From the NCBI GenBank assembly GCA_020746875.1, contig JAGTJL010000017.1:372001-436000 (forward strand): a DNA stretch of 64,000 bases. The letters run 5' to 3'. Under the pieces are notes generated by a model that saw only the letters and a program-made list of their open reading frames with translations, made no database searches and was not told the origin of the DNA. The DNA comes from Rhexocercosporidium sp. MPI-PUGE-AT-0058. Taxonomy: Eukaryota; Ascomycota; Leotiomycetes; Helotiales. The translations under genes were made by a program, and so were the position numbers. Below, one piece after another: positions 9,280 to 19,163 of this stretch. Position 1 is the stretch's first letter. Each line of letters begins with the position of its first letter.

Positions 9280-11190
9280 CGGAGACCGCGTTCAAAAGTC
9301 TGGAAACCTTAGGCACTTAGATTTCTATTTAGGGGGTCTGAGCGCTAAAGGCTTATTTTAAGCCCTGTAACTTAGGCTGTGCCCCTTAAAACTACCCTGT
9401 AAGCATAGCATAAAGCCTGTAAGCTCACTAAAAGTGATTACCCCTCGTTTATGAAGATATACTCATGGCATTACAATCTAATGAATCCTTAGCTTCTGCT
9501 GACCCTTCTTCCTCCCTTCCTCATATCTATTGTCCCCTTCTAGCTTGATTATCTCTTTAATATGTACAGGAATCCTCTCTATCCACGCCTGAATCTTTTC
9601 TTGAGGCAAATCCTCCTAGCATTGAATCCAAGCTGTTTTCAAGTCTGCTTGGGAGGTTATAGGACCTTTTTTAGTAGTCTCCCTTTTCATCCAAAACCAC
9701 GTAGGCTCTATAGCATTGAGGTCAGGTGAGTTACCTGGCCACAAAAGCCTCATAACCTCATAGAAATCAAACACTTCTTGACTGTACCGATTCCAATGAG
9801 CTGGAGCTTTGTCCTCCTGAATCAGCATACCTGATAACTCTTTCTCACATTCTAAAGCAAAAGGAATAAGCTTAGGTTTCAAGACCTTCTCTTGATACTT
9901 ATACCAATTGATTCCGCCCGCTCCATCTTTTACCACATATGCTCCAGTATCCTCATCATGCACAAACTTAGCTCTAGGGCCTGGCTGATTTCTGTCAATA
10001 TGAATGCGGTGCATCCCATTCTCAAGCTCCCAAATAGCCTTGTCTTGTGCGTACCTCTCTTTGTTCCTCTTGTTCAAGTCCCGAGTCCTAGCTGCTTTTT
10101 CAGCTCTACTCTCAGGCTCCCATATATGGTACGGGCCCTTCCTATCATAGGTAAAACAAGACCACTATATAAACTCTGAAAACCCTTTCCACCTACGGAC
10201 TACCACATGCCGATGATACGTCTCATGCTTAAGTCTCCATACCCTTCTTCTCCCTCTCACCCCACCTAGCTATACGCTAGTCTCATCAGACCATATAACT
10301 TTCTTCCAATCCTCAAGTGTCCAATCCCTATGCGTAAGACACTAATCCAGCCTAGCTGTCATCTGCTCTGTCGTCAAACCTGGCTTAACTGTCCTCTTAA
10401 ATACTCCATAACCATGCTCTTTTAGTACTCTGTACACAGTACTACGTGAAACAGGCTTAATCCCCTTAGTCTTATTAACCTTATACGCAATACGAGCTGT
10501 TGACCATCCCCTAGTTGTAGAGTTTTTGGTCATTGTCTTGATAATAAGCTCTGCTATTACAGTAGAGGTTTTAGGTCTACCAGACTTAGGAGCATTATCC
10601 ACATGATGCGGCTCCACAATGCAGTTTTGCCCTGGCATCCAACCACGTGAAATTGCCTTAGCTCTGAGCTTCCAAACAGAGCTTTTTGACACACTAGTTT
10701 TAGCTGTAATGACCTCATGGTGGACGTTGTCGTCATAAAGAGTGAGAGCTCTGATTCTGGTGCTAATAGTGTTGTTTCTACTAGCTTTAGAGGTAGTAGA
10801 GCTAGTGATTGAAGCCTTAGATGGTGCTATAGTAGGTGAAGGAGGGGCAGAGGACTCAGGAGAGTGCAAATCAGGCTCTGAATCACCTGCGGATTCACAT
10901 TCTTCTCAAATATTATTAAAAGTGATTTCAAGCTCAATGAGATCTTCAGCGGCTATTCTTGATTGAACTGGAGCCATTTTAATTAATTGAAAGGTGGGAA
11001 TGTGGGAATCCCCTCAAAATTTACTCTACTATAGCTAATTACTAGCTAAGCGAGCCCTGTAAGGCCCTGTAATTATAGAGCCATATCGCCTAAAAACTAT
11101 TCCCTTTTAGGGACTACCCCCTGAAGCTATAGGGGCTGGTTATTAAGCCTTAAGTGCCTCAGGTTTCCAGACTTTTGAACGCGGCCTCCG
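9280..11190 (-). mobile_element. Tc1/mariner-type DNA transposon, 1911 bp, RIP-damaged
   Basis: Terminal inverted repeats start CGGAG(A/G) and continue CCGCGTTCAAAAGTCTGGAA at both ends, with the match reaching about 40 bp to AGGCACTTA. A TA dinucleotide flanks each end (9278-9279 and 11191-11192), the hallmark target duplication of Tc1/mariner elements. It carries one transposase frame on -, interrupted by stops. Confidence 0.93.
9478..10977 (-). pseudogene. Tc1-like DD34E transposase, inactivated by nonsense codons
   Basis: A single frame of 500 codons runs from ATG 10977 to TAG 9478-9480 without indels, broken by several stops. These include TGA at 10906-10908, and TAG at 10342-10344 and 9616-9618, the last two at places where Trp fits. 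The order is a helix-turn-helix region (SKSSVWKLRAKAI), a second Tc3-type helix domain (STARIAYKVNKT, STVYRVLKEHGYG), then the DDE_3 catalytic core. Its acidic residues lie in VIWSDETS, LIQEDKAPAH and NSPDLNAIEPTW. There are 34 residues between the second Asp and the Glu, hence DD34E. The enzyme would have cut and pasted the element at TA sites. With these stops it cannot be active. Confidence 0.92.
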
Positions 11191-11220
11191 TAGACGAAGT
11201 GTTATTATAATACCGTTCTA

Positions 11221-11245
11221 GGGAGGGAAGGGGGAGGGAAGGGGG
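11221..11245 (+). other. G-run cluster, potential G-quadruplex
   Basis: Five runs of three to five G separated by one or two A within 25 bp, written GGGAGGGAAGGGGGAGGG plus a further G run. It lies just outside the right end of the Tc1 element. Whether it folds is not known. Confidence 0.6.
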
Positions 11246-11378
11246 CGTATAAAAGGTGATTTGAGTTGCGTGGCGTCTACGGATGGTGGGAAATTGACCC
11301 TTTTGTACGTCCGGCCCCGCGACCAAATGTCATGTAATAGAATCCGCACCATAATATTAATTTGATAATAAAGCTATA

Positions 11379-11556
11379 ACGTCCATCCCTGCGTGCCGAA
11401 AAACAGTTAAATATCAAGAACAAGTGATAGCAGCATGCTTGATTATAGAAGCTGGCTGTTTAAGTATTCTTATATAAACAAGAGACCGTAGCTGCCTACT
11501 AGGCAGCTACGGGTAATCTGGGATCTAATAGTTTCTTGGCACGCAGGGAGGGACGT
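11379..11556 (+). mobile_element. TA-flanked MITE, copy 2 (complete, 178 bp)
   Basis: Terminal inverted repeats: left ACGTCCATCCCTGCGTGCC, right the inverse of ACGTCCCTCCCTGCGTGCC, each flanked by TA. The centre has a hairpin with ten-base arms (GTAGCTGCCT / AGGCAGCTAC). No coding capacity. It is a non-autonomous element mobilised by some Tc1/mariner-type transposase. Its termini do not match the Tc1 element next door, but the first six bases match the 774-bp element at 49652. Confidence 0.9.
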
Positions 11557-12226
11557 TACTACTAAATTTTTTCTTTATGTATTATTGGACATTATTAGTG
11601 TACATTTTAAGCCAGTAAATGATAAGATACTCTAGCATACTTCCTTTATAAGAAAAGTAGCATACGCAGTCTTTGAGAAGCACTTATGACGGTCGCGAAT
11701 TGGAGAGCAAAAAGGCGAGAGGAAATAAAGACTCTGTAAGGTGGGCGATCGCTCAGACCCTGAATATGTGCTGACCTGAAAATACCCACTTTTACTAGCG
11801 ATCCACTCCTTTAAGCTAATAACTGTTAATATGTTATCATTTTGTGATGACGTCACTGCCTCGAGCCTCTATCTTTCACGGTGCTTCGCAACGTCATCAC
11901 GGAAGTTTATTGACCATGGCAATTGGCCTTCCAAACCCTTACGGACTGCCATCTCCTGGTGGACACAACTGCGGAAGCTCAGTCTGCACGTGGAGCTGCC
12001 AAAGGGTGACATTTTTTCCAATTCAATAAGCGCAGGGATGCGGGGTCGTACGCCCCGAATCTACAAGGCTAATTTAACCATTAACCTGCGTGCTTGCCGC
12101 GCTGTTTTGTGAGCAGGCTACAGAACCTCCTTAGCCGCCGCGAAAACAGCGACCTCATCTACCACAAATTCCATCAGCATCGTGAGACGGATTGATTGCA
12201 GGTTCGCATAGGAATTGGCGGCCGAT
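11557..12226. other. Region between two transposons, no supported gene
   Basis: Base composition is normal rather than AT-rich in 11830-12200. An open frame at 11831-12112 (+) has no recognisable motif and overlaps another at 11844-12029. It may be part of a lost gene, but no family can be named. Confidence 0.35.
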
Positions 12227-12228
12227 TA

Positions 12229-14087
12229 ACGTACTTAATAAGTAAGCGGATCATGCATGTTAACGGATCACACCCCACTAAAACTACCACTTTTACACTA
12301 TTTAACTAGTTATGTCTCAACTAATTAACACTCAATTGGCTTCTAAGGAAGGCCGAATAACTCTTGCGATTAATTCGTATAAATCTGGCTATTTTACAAG
12401 TATTCGCGAAGCCGTAAATACTTACGACGTTATTTATTCAATTTTACATACGCGACTCTATGGACGCGTTCCACGATAAGAAATTCGATCCGTAAATTAT
12501 AAACTCACAGCTACGAAAGAATTAACGCTCGTTAATTAGATTTTATTTATAAACGAACGAGGTTTATCGGTCCGTACGGCTTTAATTCGAGATATAGCTA
12601 CGTTACTTCTTTAAAAACGGACTAGTACGGACGCGTCTTTTATGCGTACAATTGGAGTTCGGTGGCTATATAACTTCGTCTAACGTCACGACTCTTTACG
12701 GACCTAATATAACCGAAAATACGATTATAAACGTGCTCTCTGCGAAGATCCTACGGTTATTCGAGATTAGTTTTAATTAATATAAAATATAATCGTAAAA
12801 TATAGGATTTAAGACGAAAATATCTACAATTTTAATAAGACGGGCTTTTAAATGGGCGTAATTTTAATTACAAAGGTTGTTACGGCTTCTGAACGAGCTT
12901 TGCGGCTCGTTACGATTTAACTTAGAAACCGCGAATGGGTTACGGCTATTAAGTATATTAATTCGAGCGGTTAGTCGCTTCCCTCGATGATTATACTTAA
13001 AGGCAAAACTCATATTTCTTTTTAATATCTTAATTCTTTACCGTTTAATTAAACAATTGCAATTAATAATAATAGCTAGACGACTAATTAATTAGGCCTA
13101 ACTTAGCTTACGGACGTGTTTTATTTGTATATAAAAGATTATATAAAGGGTATATATCGGCTTTTAATTCTTAACGGATACGAAAGCCACGTAACGCTTA
13201 AATTCGACTTATTTTATAAAGACTATTATATTATTACTTTATATATGCCACCACATTCGTCGCATTTATTTTAACCTCTTAATATCAGTTGTTTTACGGG
13301 TTTAAAACGGTCGTACGGACGTTAAATTAAAGATTTAATATAAGTTAGAGTTAATTATATTAATAAGTTTAATTTTCTTTCAGCTTATCTTATAGCTCGT
13401 ATAAAAGCTTTGACTTTAAATATAATCCATAATAGATTCGTAGCTACTAGATTAGTCCCGTACGACCCTAAACGTGTCCTCTCGAAGCTTAATACTTAAT
13501 TACGGACGCCTATCCCTCCTCCTCCTCCCGCGACCGAATAAGCGACTTAGGTCTTAGAGACGCTATATAATATATAGAAGTTGGAATTATAAGCTAAGGC
13601 AATCGGAGACTTCGTATAACGTCGTACGGCTGGTTCTTTTAGTCTTATAAACTGTGCGATTCAATAATTAGTTAAAGGTTATTAAATAGCTATATATTTT
13701 GCGGTTCTTTTTATAAATAAAAACAAAAAGCTACGGGCCGTAAATAAACGCCAAAAGAAGAAGAGAGTTATACGAAGGTTATATATTACTATAAGGGGTG
13801 TTTTGACAATACAAAAGGGCTTAAATCGATCCGTAATTACAAATACAAAGCCTACGGGTCAGTCTATGGATAAGGTTAAAGAGGGACGAATCCGCGCGCC
13901 GCGGACGTGTAATATATATAAATCGCTCGAACACACGGCCCGTACGTGTCCACTTAGATTTAATTTAACTTAATTTAATTTAATAATAATAATTTTAATT
14001 CGTTGTTAAGTTATTAATTCTTAAAGTAGTAGTTTTGGTAGGGTGTGATCCGTTAACATACATAATCCGCTTACTTATCAAGTACGT
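12229..14087 (+). mobile_element. Fot1/pogo-like DNA transposon, 1859 bp, RIP-decayed
   Basis: Long inverted repeats of about 55-60 bp: both ends read ACGTACTT(A/G)ATAAGTAAGCGG inward, then ATGTTAACGGATCACACCC. TA flanks each end (12227-12228 and 14088-14089). The interior is AT-rich with TGG and CGA codons lost throughout, and carries pogo transposase remnants on +. Confidence 0.92.
12312..13960 (+). pseudogene. Fot1/pogo transposase remnant
   Basis: From ATG 12312 the frame reads MSQLINTQLASKEGRITLAI and then a psq-type helix-turn-helix (SIREAVNTYDV) before decay sets in. The C-terminal part near 13460-13960 keeps the fungal pogo pattern: LVPYDPKRVLSKLN, a proline-rich stretch, QAKAIGDF-like and KEEESY-like segments, and an ARTHGPYVS tail that matches the usual zinc-knuckle end with its cysteines eroded. 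The catalytic middle is unreadable. Confidence 0.8.
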
Positions 14088-14333
14088 TATTGGACTTGTT
14101 TACGAGATTGCGGCTTATCGTAGCCGTGCCGCTCTGGTGTACTGTACCTTGCATTTACAGTATTGCAGGTAGCTTAAATCCTGAGTGGAAGCCAAGCAAT
14201 CTGCTAGCGCTTACGCGGTACTGCTGTACTACTTAAACTTCGCTCAGCTCTTGAGCTCGATCTGAGTTGTTCCTATCTTGCGTTGTAGACAACATCTGAG
14301 CATCATATCTGCCCGAACCTCGATAGATGCACA

Positions 14334-16122
14334 ATGTCTTTACAGAATGATACTGGTATCTTCCAGACCACATCTCTGCTAAGATGGAGAAACGTCGTGT
14401 GCGCTGTTGCCCTTTTTATATTGTACCACACCTGGAAAGCTGTTTATCGTCTGTATCTGAGCCCTCTATCCCATGTCCCAGGACGGAAACTTGCTGGTAT
14501 GTCAAACAACATTCAATCTGTTTCTTTCGTTGGATTTAAGTTGTCTGAACCTCAATTCCCTACACCCTTCCCCTGTTCCTCCTGGATTGGACCTGAATCT
14601 CGTTAGCCGCATCGAACCTCTACGCTTTTTATCATGACACGGTTCGTGGTGGACAATACATCTGGGAGATAGAAGAGATGCATAAACAGTTTGGTAGGTC
14701 TACTTGAACCAAATCGACGGTTCGCAGCTAAGTAATCTACAGGTCCCATTGTTAGGATAAGCCCCGTCGAGGTTCATGTGAATGATCCGGAATTCATAGA
14801 CCAAGTATTTGCCGGATCGGGAAAGAGGCGTGAGAAGGGCCAGTTGACGTTGAATGGACTAGGCACGACGCCAACAGCTATTGGAACACGAGACCACAGT
14901 CTCCACAAGAGTCGTCGAGCAGCTCTCAATCCATTCTTCTCAACGGCAAAGATCCGCCGCCTCGAGCCAATGGTCCACGAGGTACTTGATCAGATCTTCC
15001 AGAGGCTAGATAAACACCGCAGAGCAGATATGCCAGTCAATTTGAACGTTCTCTACCGCGCTGCCACGCACGATCTCATTGCCGATTATGCCTTTGGACA
15101 AGGCTCCGTCTGTTTTAGCAGATCAGACCTCAACCAACCTTACTTTGACTCATATCACCAAATGGTGATGAGTTGGCACTTTGGGACTTACTTTCCGTCG
15201 GTTGGTCGTTTATTCAGAAGACTTCCACCTTCCGTGGTCAAGAAAGTGATGCCCACGGCTCTCCCATTTATCGACTTGATTGGGGTTTGTTCTCACCGTG
15301 ATTCCCTATACCACCGTGCTAAGCATGCTACAGATCGCAATAGAGAAGATCAACCGAATCAGATCTACTGCAGCGCTTTCCGAAGAAACAACTATATTTC
15401 ACGGTCTCCTCCAGAGCAATCTTCCGGAATCAGAAAAGACCTCTGATCGATTGGCAGAAGAGGCAGCCGTTTTGTTATCAGCAGGTACAGACAGCTCCGC
15501 CAATACACTATCTGCCATCACATATCACCTCCTTGCGGACCCTAGTAAGCTGCGAAGACTGCGGGCCGAGCTCAAGATTGCAGTTCCCGAAGGACGTCTT
15601 CCAGCATTCGCCCAAGTCGAGACCCTACCATATCTCAGCGCTATTATTCAAGAGGGTCTCCGCCTACATCCTGCCGTCTCGTCTCGGCAACAACGTGTAG
15701 CACCTGACGAAGATCTACTCTACACGAATCGCAAAACGAGCACTACTTACAAGATCCCAGCCGGTACTTGCACTTCCATGACTCCGGTGCTCCTTTCACG
15801 GCTCCCTGATATCTATCCATCCCCCAGTGAATTCCGACCCGAACGCTTCTTAGAGAATCCAAAGCTCAAACAGTACCAATTGACATTCTCACGCGGGACC
15901 AGAATGTGTCTCGGAGTTAATCTGGCGTATCAAGAGATGTACATCATTCTTGCAGGTCTCTTCGGCAAATTTGACGTCTGGGATGGGACTGGAGAGCAGA
16001 ACTCGATGACGCTGGAACTTTTCAAGACAACACGAGAGGATGTGGATATAGTACGAGATCTTGTGACTGAGAATGTGAAAAACGATAGTTTGGGAGTGAG
16101 AGTTGTGGTAAAAGCACCATAG
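14334..16122 (+). CDS. Cytochrome P450 monooxygenase (526 aa)
   Basis: Four exons: 14334-14496, 14607-14693, 14743-15284 and 15334-16122. All three introns keep phase. Intron 14497-14606 (110 nt) has GTATGT, 14694-14742 has GTAGGT, and 15285-15333 has GTTTGT with a GCTAAGC branch. The N-terminus carries a membrane anchor (VVCAVALFILYHTWKAV) followed by the proline-rich LSHVPGRK hinge, so it should sit in the ER membrane. P450 hallmarks are intact: I-helix AGTDSSAN near residue 315, K-helix EGLR (E371, R374), PERF, and the haem loop FSRGTRMCLG with the haem-binding cysteine at about 456. It would oxidise a small lipophilic substrate using a P450 reductase. It resembles trichodiene-oxygenase-like fungal P450s, but the substrate is unknown. 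It is intact although flanked by decayed transposons and pseudogenes. Confidence 0.93.
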
Positions 16123-16642
16123 ATTTCTGAGCACGTATCTACAAGGAAAATTCCTGAGGCGCTAAAGACCTTCTTATACGCTCGCCAGGTACGGTCTGGC
16201 GGAGCAAAGGGTAGCAAGTCATGATCGCCTGAGAATTCACTTGTTTGGAGGGTCTCGTTGTCAAGCCACCTGGAAAGTGTACTGCACAAGCAGGATGACC
16301 AACCTTTTCACATCATCCCTCAACGCCCTACAGGCCATTATATGGACCCTCGAATGATGGACATCTCCGTTGCAGTTTGTTGTCATTCGCACTGCGTCGT
16401 TCTTATATGTAGTGTACGCGCCGTTCAGAGAACCCGTCCGTGCTCGCCTGCTGTTGGTTGGAACACATGGTTTCGGGTGTGCCCTGCCCCTCCCAAATAT
16501 CTAGCGACGCAGTTGCGGACGCACTTCGCTGGGTCTTCCCCAATCGTGGGATGGTGGGAGACAGGAGCCGGGGCAATAACGAATTTCCGGTGCTCCCCAA
16601 CTCCCTTGTCGCCAGATCCCCATCGCGCGGTGTTCGCCTCGG
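16123..16642. other. 3' flank of the P450 gene, no supported gene
   Basis: Several short overlapping frames on both strands (16258-16659 +, 16403-16600 -), none with a known motif. Composition is normal, not AT-rich. Confidence 0.35.
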
Positions 16643-16870
16643 ATTCTACTTTTTGCTAAGTCCTGTGTCTCGGGAAAGTGATACAGTGCCGGGGCGTGTA
16701 TGGAATGCGCAGGTGGGCGACGGAGCCGGTGGCGGGACGTCAGTGATGATTGGTACGCCCTCTAGTCCAAGGGTTTCACCATCTTGTTGTATTCCTGCAC
16801 TTTAACAGGCCATTCTAGAAACTCAAAATTCTGCCCCTGGTTTGTCGCTTAACTTATGCTTATTTTTACA
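16643..16870. repeat. Dispersed repeat of about 230 bp, copy 1 (GC-normal)
   Basis: Matches 51667-51897 in the same orientation over its whole length, for example CGTGTATGGAATGCGCAGG here against CGTGTATAGAATACGCAGG there, and GCCCTCTAGTC in both. Most differences are G-to-A or C-to-T in the second copy, which lies in the decayed block. No terminal repeats were found, and no coding sense. Confidence 0.8.
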
Positions 16871-17129
16871 TATGCACTTTGCCGAGACAGAGACTCGTGA
16901 ACAAAGTAAAGCGTCGAAAGCCAGCTAGCGAGACGAAAACGGCGGATGCCATGGCATACTTGTGATTGACATAGTATCACCCGGGAAAGTTACAGATATC
17001 AGTGTCGAGAGTGACAGGTTCTTGACGGAATTTCATCCAGTTCAAATCAAAAGATATATATGTTCGAATGCTTCTCCTTCCTACGTAACAGACATTGTAG
17101 CAGCGATACGCCAGCAAACTGCCGACCGC

Positions 17130-17470
17130 TCACTGCTGCCCTGTAAGTTGCGCAGCCTGGAATTCTGCTGAAGAGAATGGATCGAACACATCCAAGCAGG
17201 TATCGACGCGATTGACGATTCCATCATTCACGCCGTCCAATCCATCGCAGGCCATAGTGGCCTCGTCGGTGATAGCGTCCAGTTCGCAAGGATAGGAATA
17301 TTCGCCTAGTTGGTCCATGACCTGCTGCAGCCAATAGATGTAAGGAAAAAGCTCGCTCCAGTAGAGTGCAGGTGCACCAGCCGCGATGCCGTCGTTGGCA
17401 TCGGGGTACCGTTGAGCCAACATAAGGCCCTGTCGGCCACCTCCTAAGCACCTAACATAGTACGAGTAGT
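17130..17470 (-). pseudogene. Tannase / feruloyl esterase fragment
   Basis: Internal piece of the tannase family (secreted alpha/beta-hydrolases that cut gallate or ferulate esters). Reading down from 17470 it shows SYYVRCLGGGRQGLMLAQRY, then DGIAAGAPALYW, ELFPYIYWLQQVM, YPCELDAITDEA and ACDGLDGVNDGIV. The nucleophile motif of the family is GCSxGG. Here it reads RCLGGG, so the catalytic Ser has become Leu (TCA to TTA, a C-to-T change) and a Gly has become Arg. Sequence on both sides no longer matches, so N- and C-terminal parts are lost. Confidence 0.82.
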
Positions 17471-17479
17471 CTAGCCATT

Positions 17480-19163
17480 AGCCTCAGAAGCTTCGGATAA
17501 GCGACTTGCCGATGATAGGCTATGATGGCTATGAGATCAAAGCAATGTTCGTCTATATCAGTGCCTAATGAACGAATTGCCAGATTGAGAGACTAGACTT
17601 TTTCTACAGTTGGTCACTCATTGGTAATAATTACATTGAAGGGTCTACAGCCGTTTAGTCCTGAAGGCGCAATCACTTCAATTGAGTTTAGAGCTACTTG
17701 GTTGCCCGCTGAGACTCCAAGTGCTTTCTTTTGTGAAAAAGCGCATCTATACTTTTTAAGCTCGCGCTGCTTTTAAGTAATCTGTTCTTCGGTAAGTATA
17801 CTTAAAGCCGTAAGATTAGTATTAATATTAAGAATAAAAAAGATTATATTATCTGTTATATAATCGGATATATTTAAGTTACTTTTAATTTAAGCTATAG
17901 CCTTACTTCTTTCTTTACGAATATAAATAAGCTAGCTATAAGTTTAAGAAGATTTTCTATTATTATTACCGCGAGTATTTAAAGCAGTTCGCTATCAAAA
18001 GTATGTTCGCTTTTAATTATATAAAAAAGATTCGCAGATTTTATAATTTTACGAAAAGCGTTACGAGCGGCACCGCCGAAGCGCGTATTACCCGTAAGTT
18101 TAGCGTTATTAAATATAATTACTTAATAAAGAACTATGCTTTTACTTTTTATATTATCTTTTTATAAGATAAAAAGATTAATTTATTAAATAAAGTCTAT
18201 TATAAGTAAAGTTTCGTAAAAGTTTAAGGAAAATATATTTAAAGAATTAATCTCTAGCCTTCGAAGAAGTCCAAAGGAAAAGCGTATATATAAAGGAGAT
18301 TACTTATAAGGGGAAGTAAAACGCCGGCATAATTAAAAATATAAGTAAAACTGATTCTATTTATACCGTAAAAGCCTCGGCCCCCTTGTGCTACGGGCCC
18401 GATCTTATATTAATAAAATAAATGAGCGTGCGTATGACACGAATAGCTAATAGAAGATACTGCTAGATTTCTCTGGCTACTTATTAATTATTAACTTACT
18501 TGTGAAGCTGCATAGGGTATAGTTGTCGCTTTAAGATATGCGTCAGGGAAATTATTATTTCTTTAGATTCAATAAGGGCAAAGCAAGTGACAGAAAAGTA
18601 ATTCTTGTCAGTGAAAGCTCTTGATATAATATCTATTCCCCCACCTCTGCTCTTCTGTAGGGAGCCTAAGAATGTATAATAATTTAATAATTACTCTTCA
18701 CTTCTAGAATCATCTAAAATATGTTAATCATGTGTAGGGCTGTAATATTATCCACGTAATAAGTAAGTCAAGCTACATGAAGAGTTGCATTAATTGGCCG
18801 TTCAACCTAATGGCTCGCTCTACTAAGTACATCTCTTCCATGAAGTATTACGAGAGGACTTTAATACCGGGTTAGTATTATATGAGATGCGAGGATTCAA
18901 AGAAGTATTGTGTCCCCGTTCACTCCGTCTTCCCGATCATTTCCCCGAGGCTATGCGGCAAACGGAGGCGACCTGTTCCGACGTCGGCCAAAATGGTCGA
19001 GGTGGTCTGTGCTAACGTTATTTTTAAGCCAGACGACGCGAAGCCGATTTTGCAAGTGACTTGTACTATTCCGAATTTAAAAAAAAAGAATTGTATCTAA
19101 GAATAAGAGACAAAAGGCCCGTCTTCCTCCACGCTAATCCACGCTAAAATTAACACTGCCTCT
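17480..19163. other. Decayed AT-rich region without a recognisable gene
   Basis: 17760-18420 is strongly AT-rich with no open frames, like other RIP-decayed repeats, but I could not find its ends or family. 18420-19160 is less extreme. A 72-codon frame at 18882-19100 (+) has no known motif. Confidence 0.4.
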
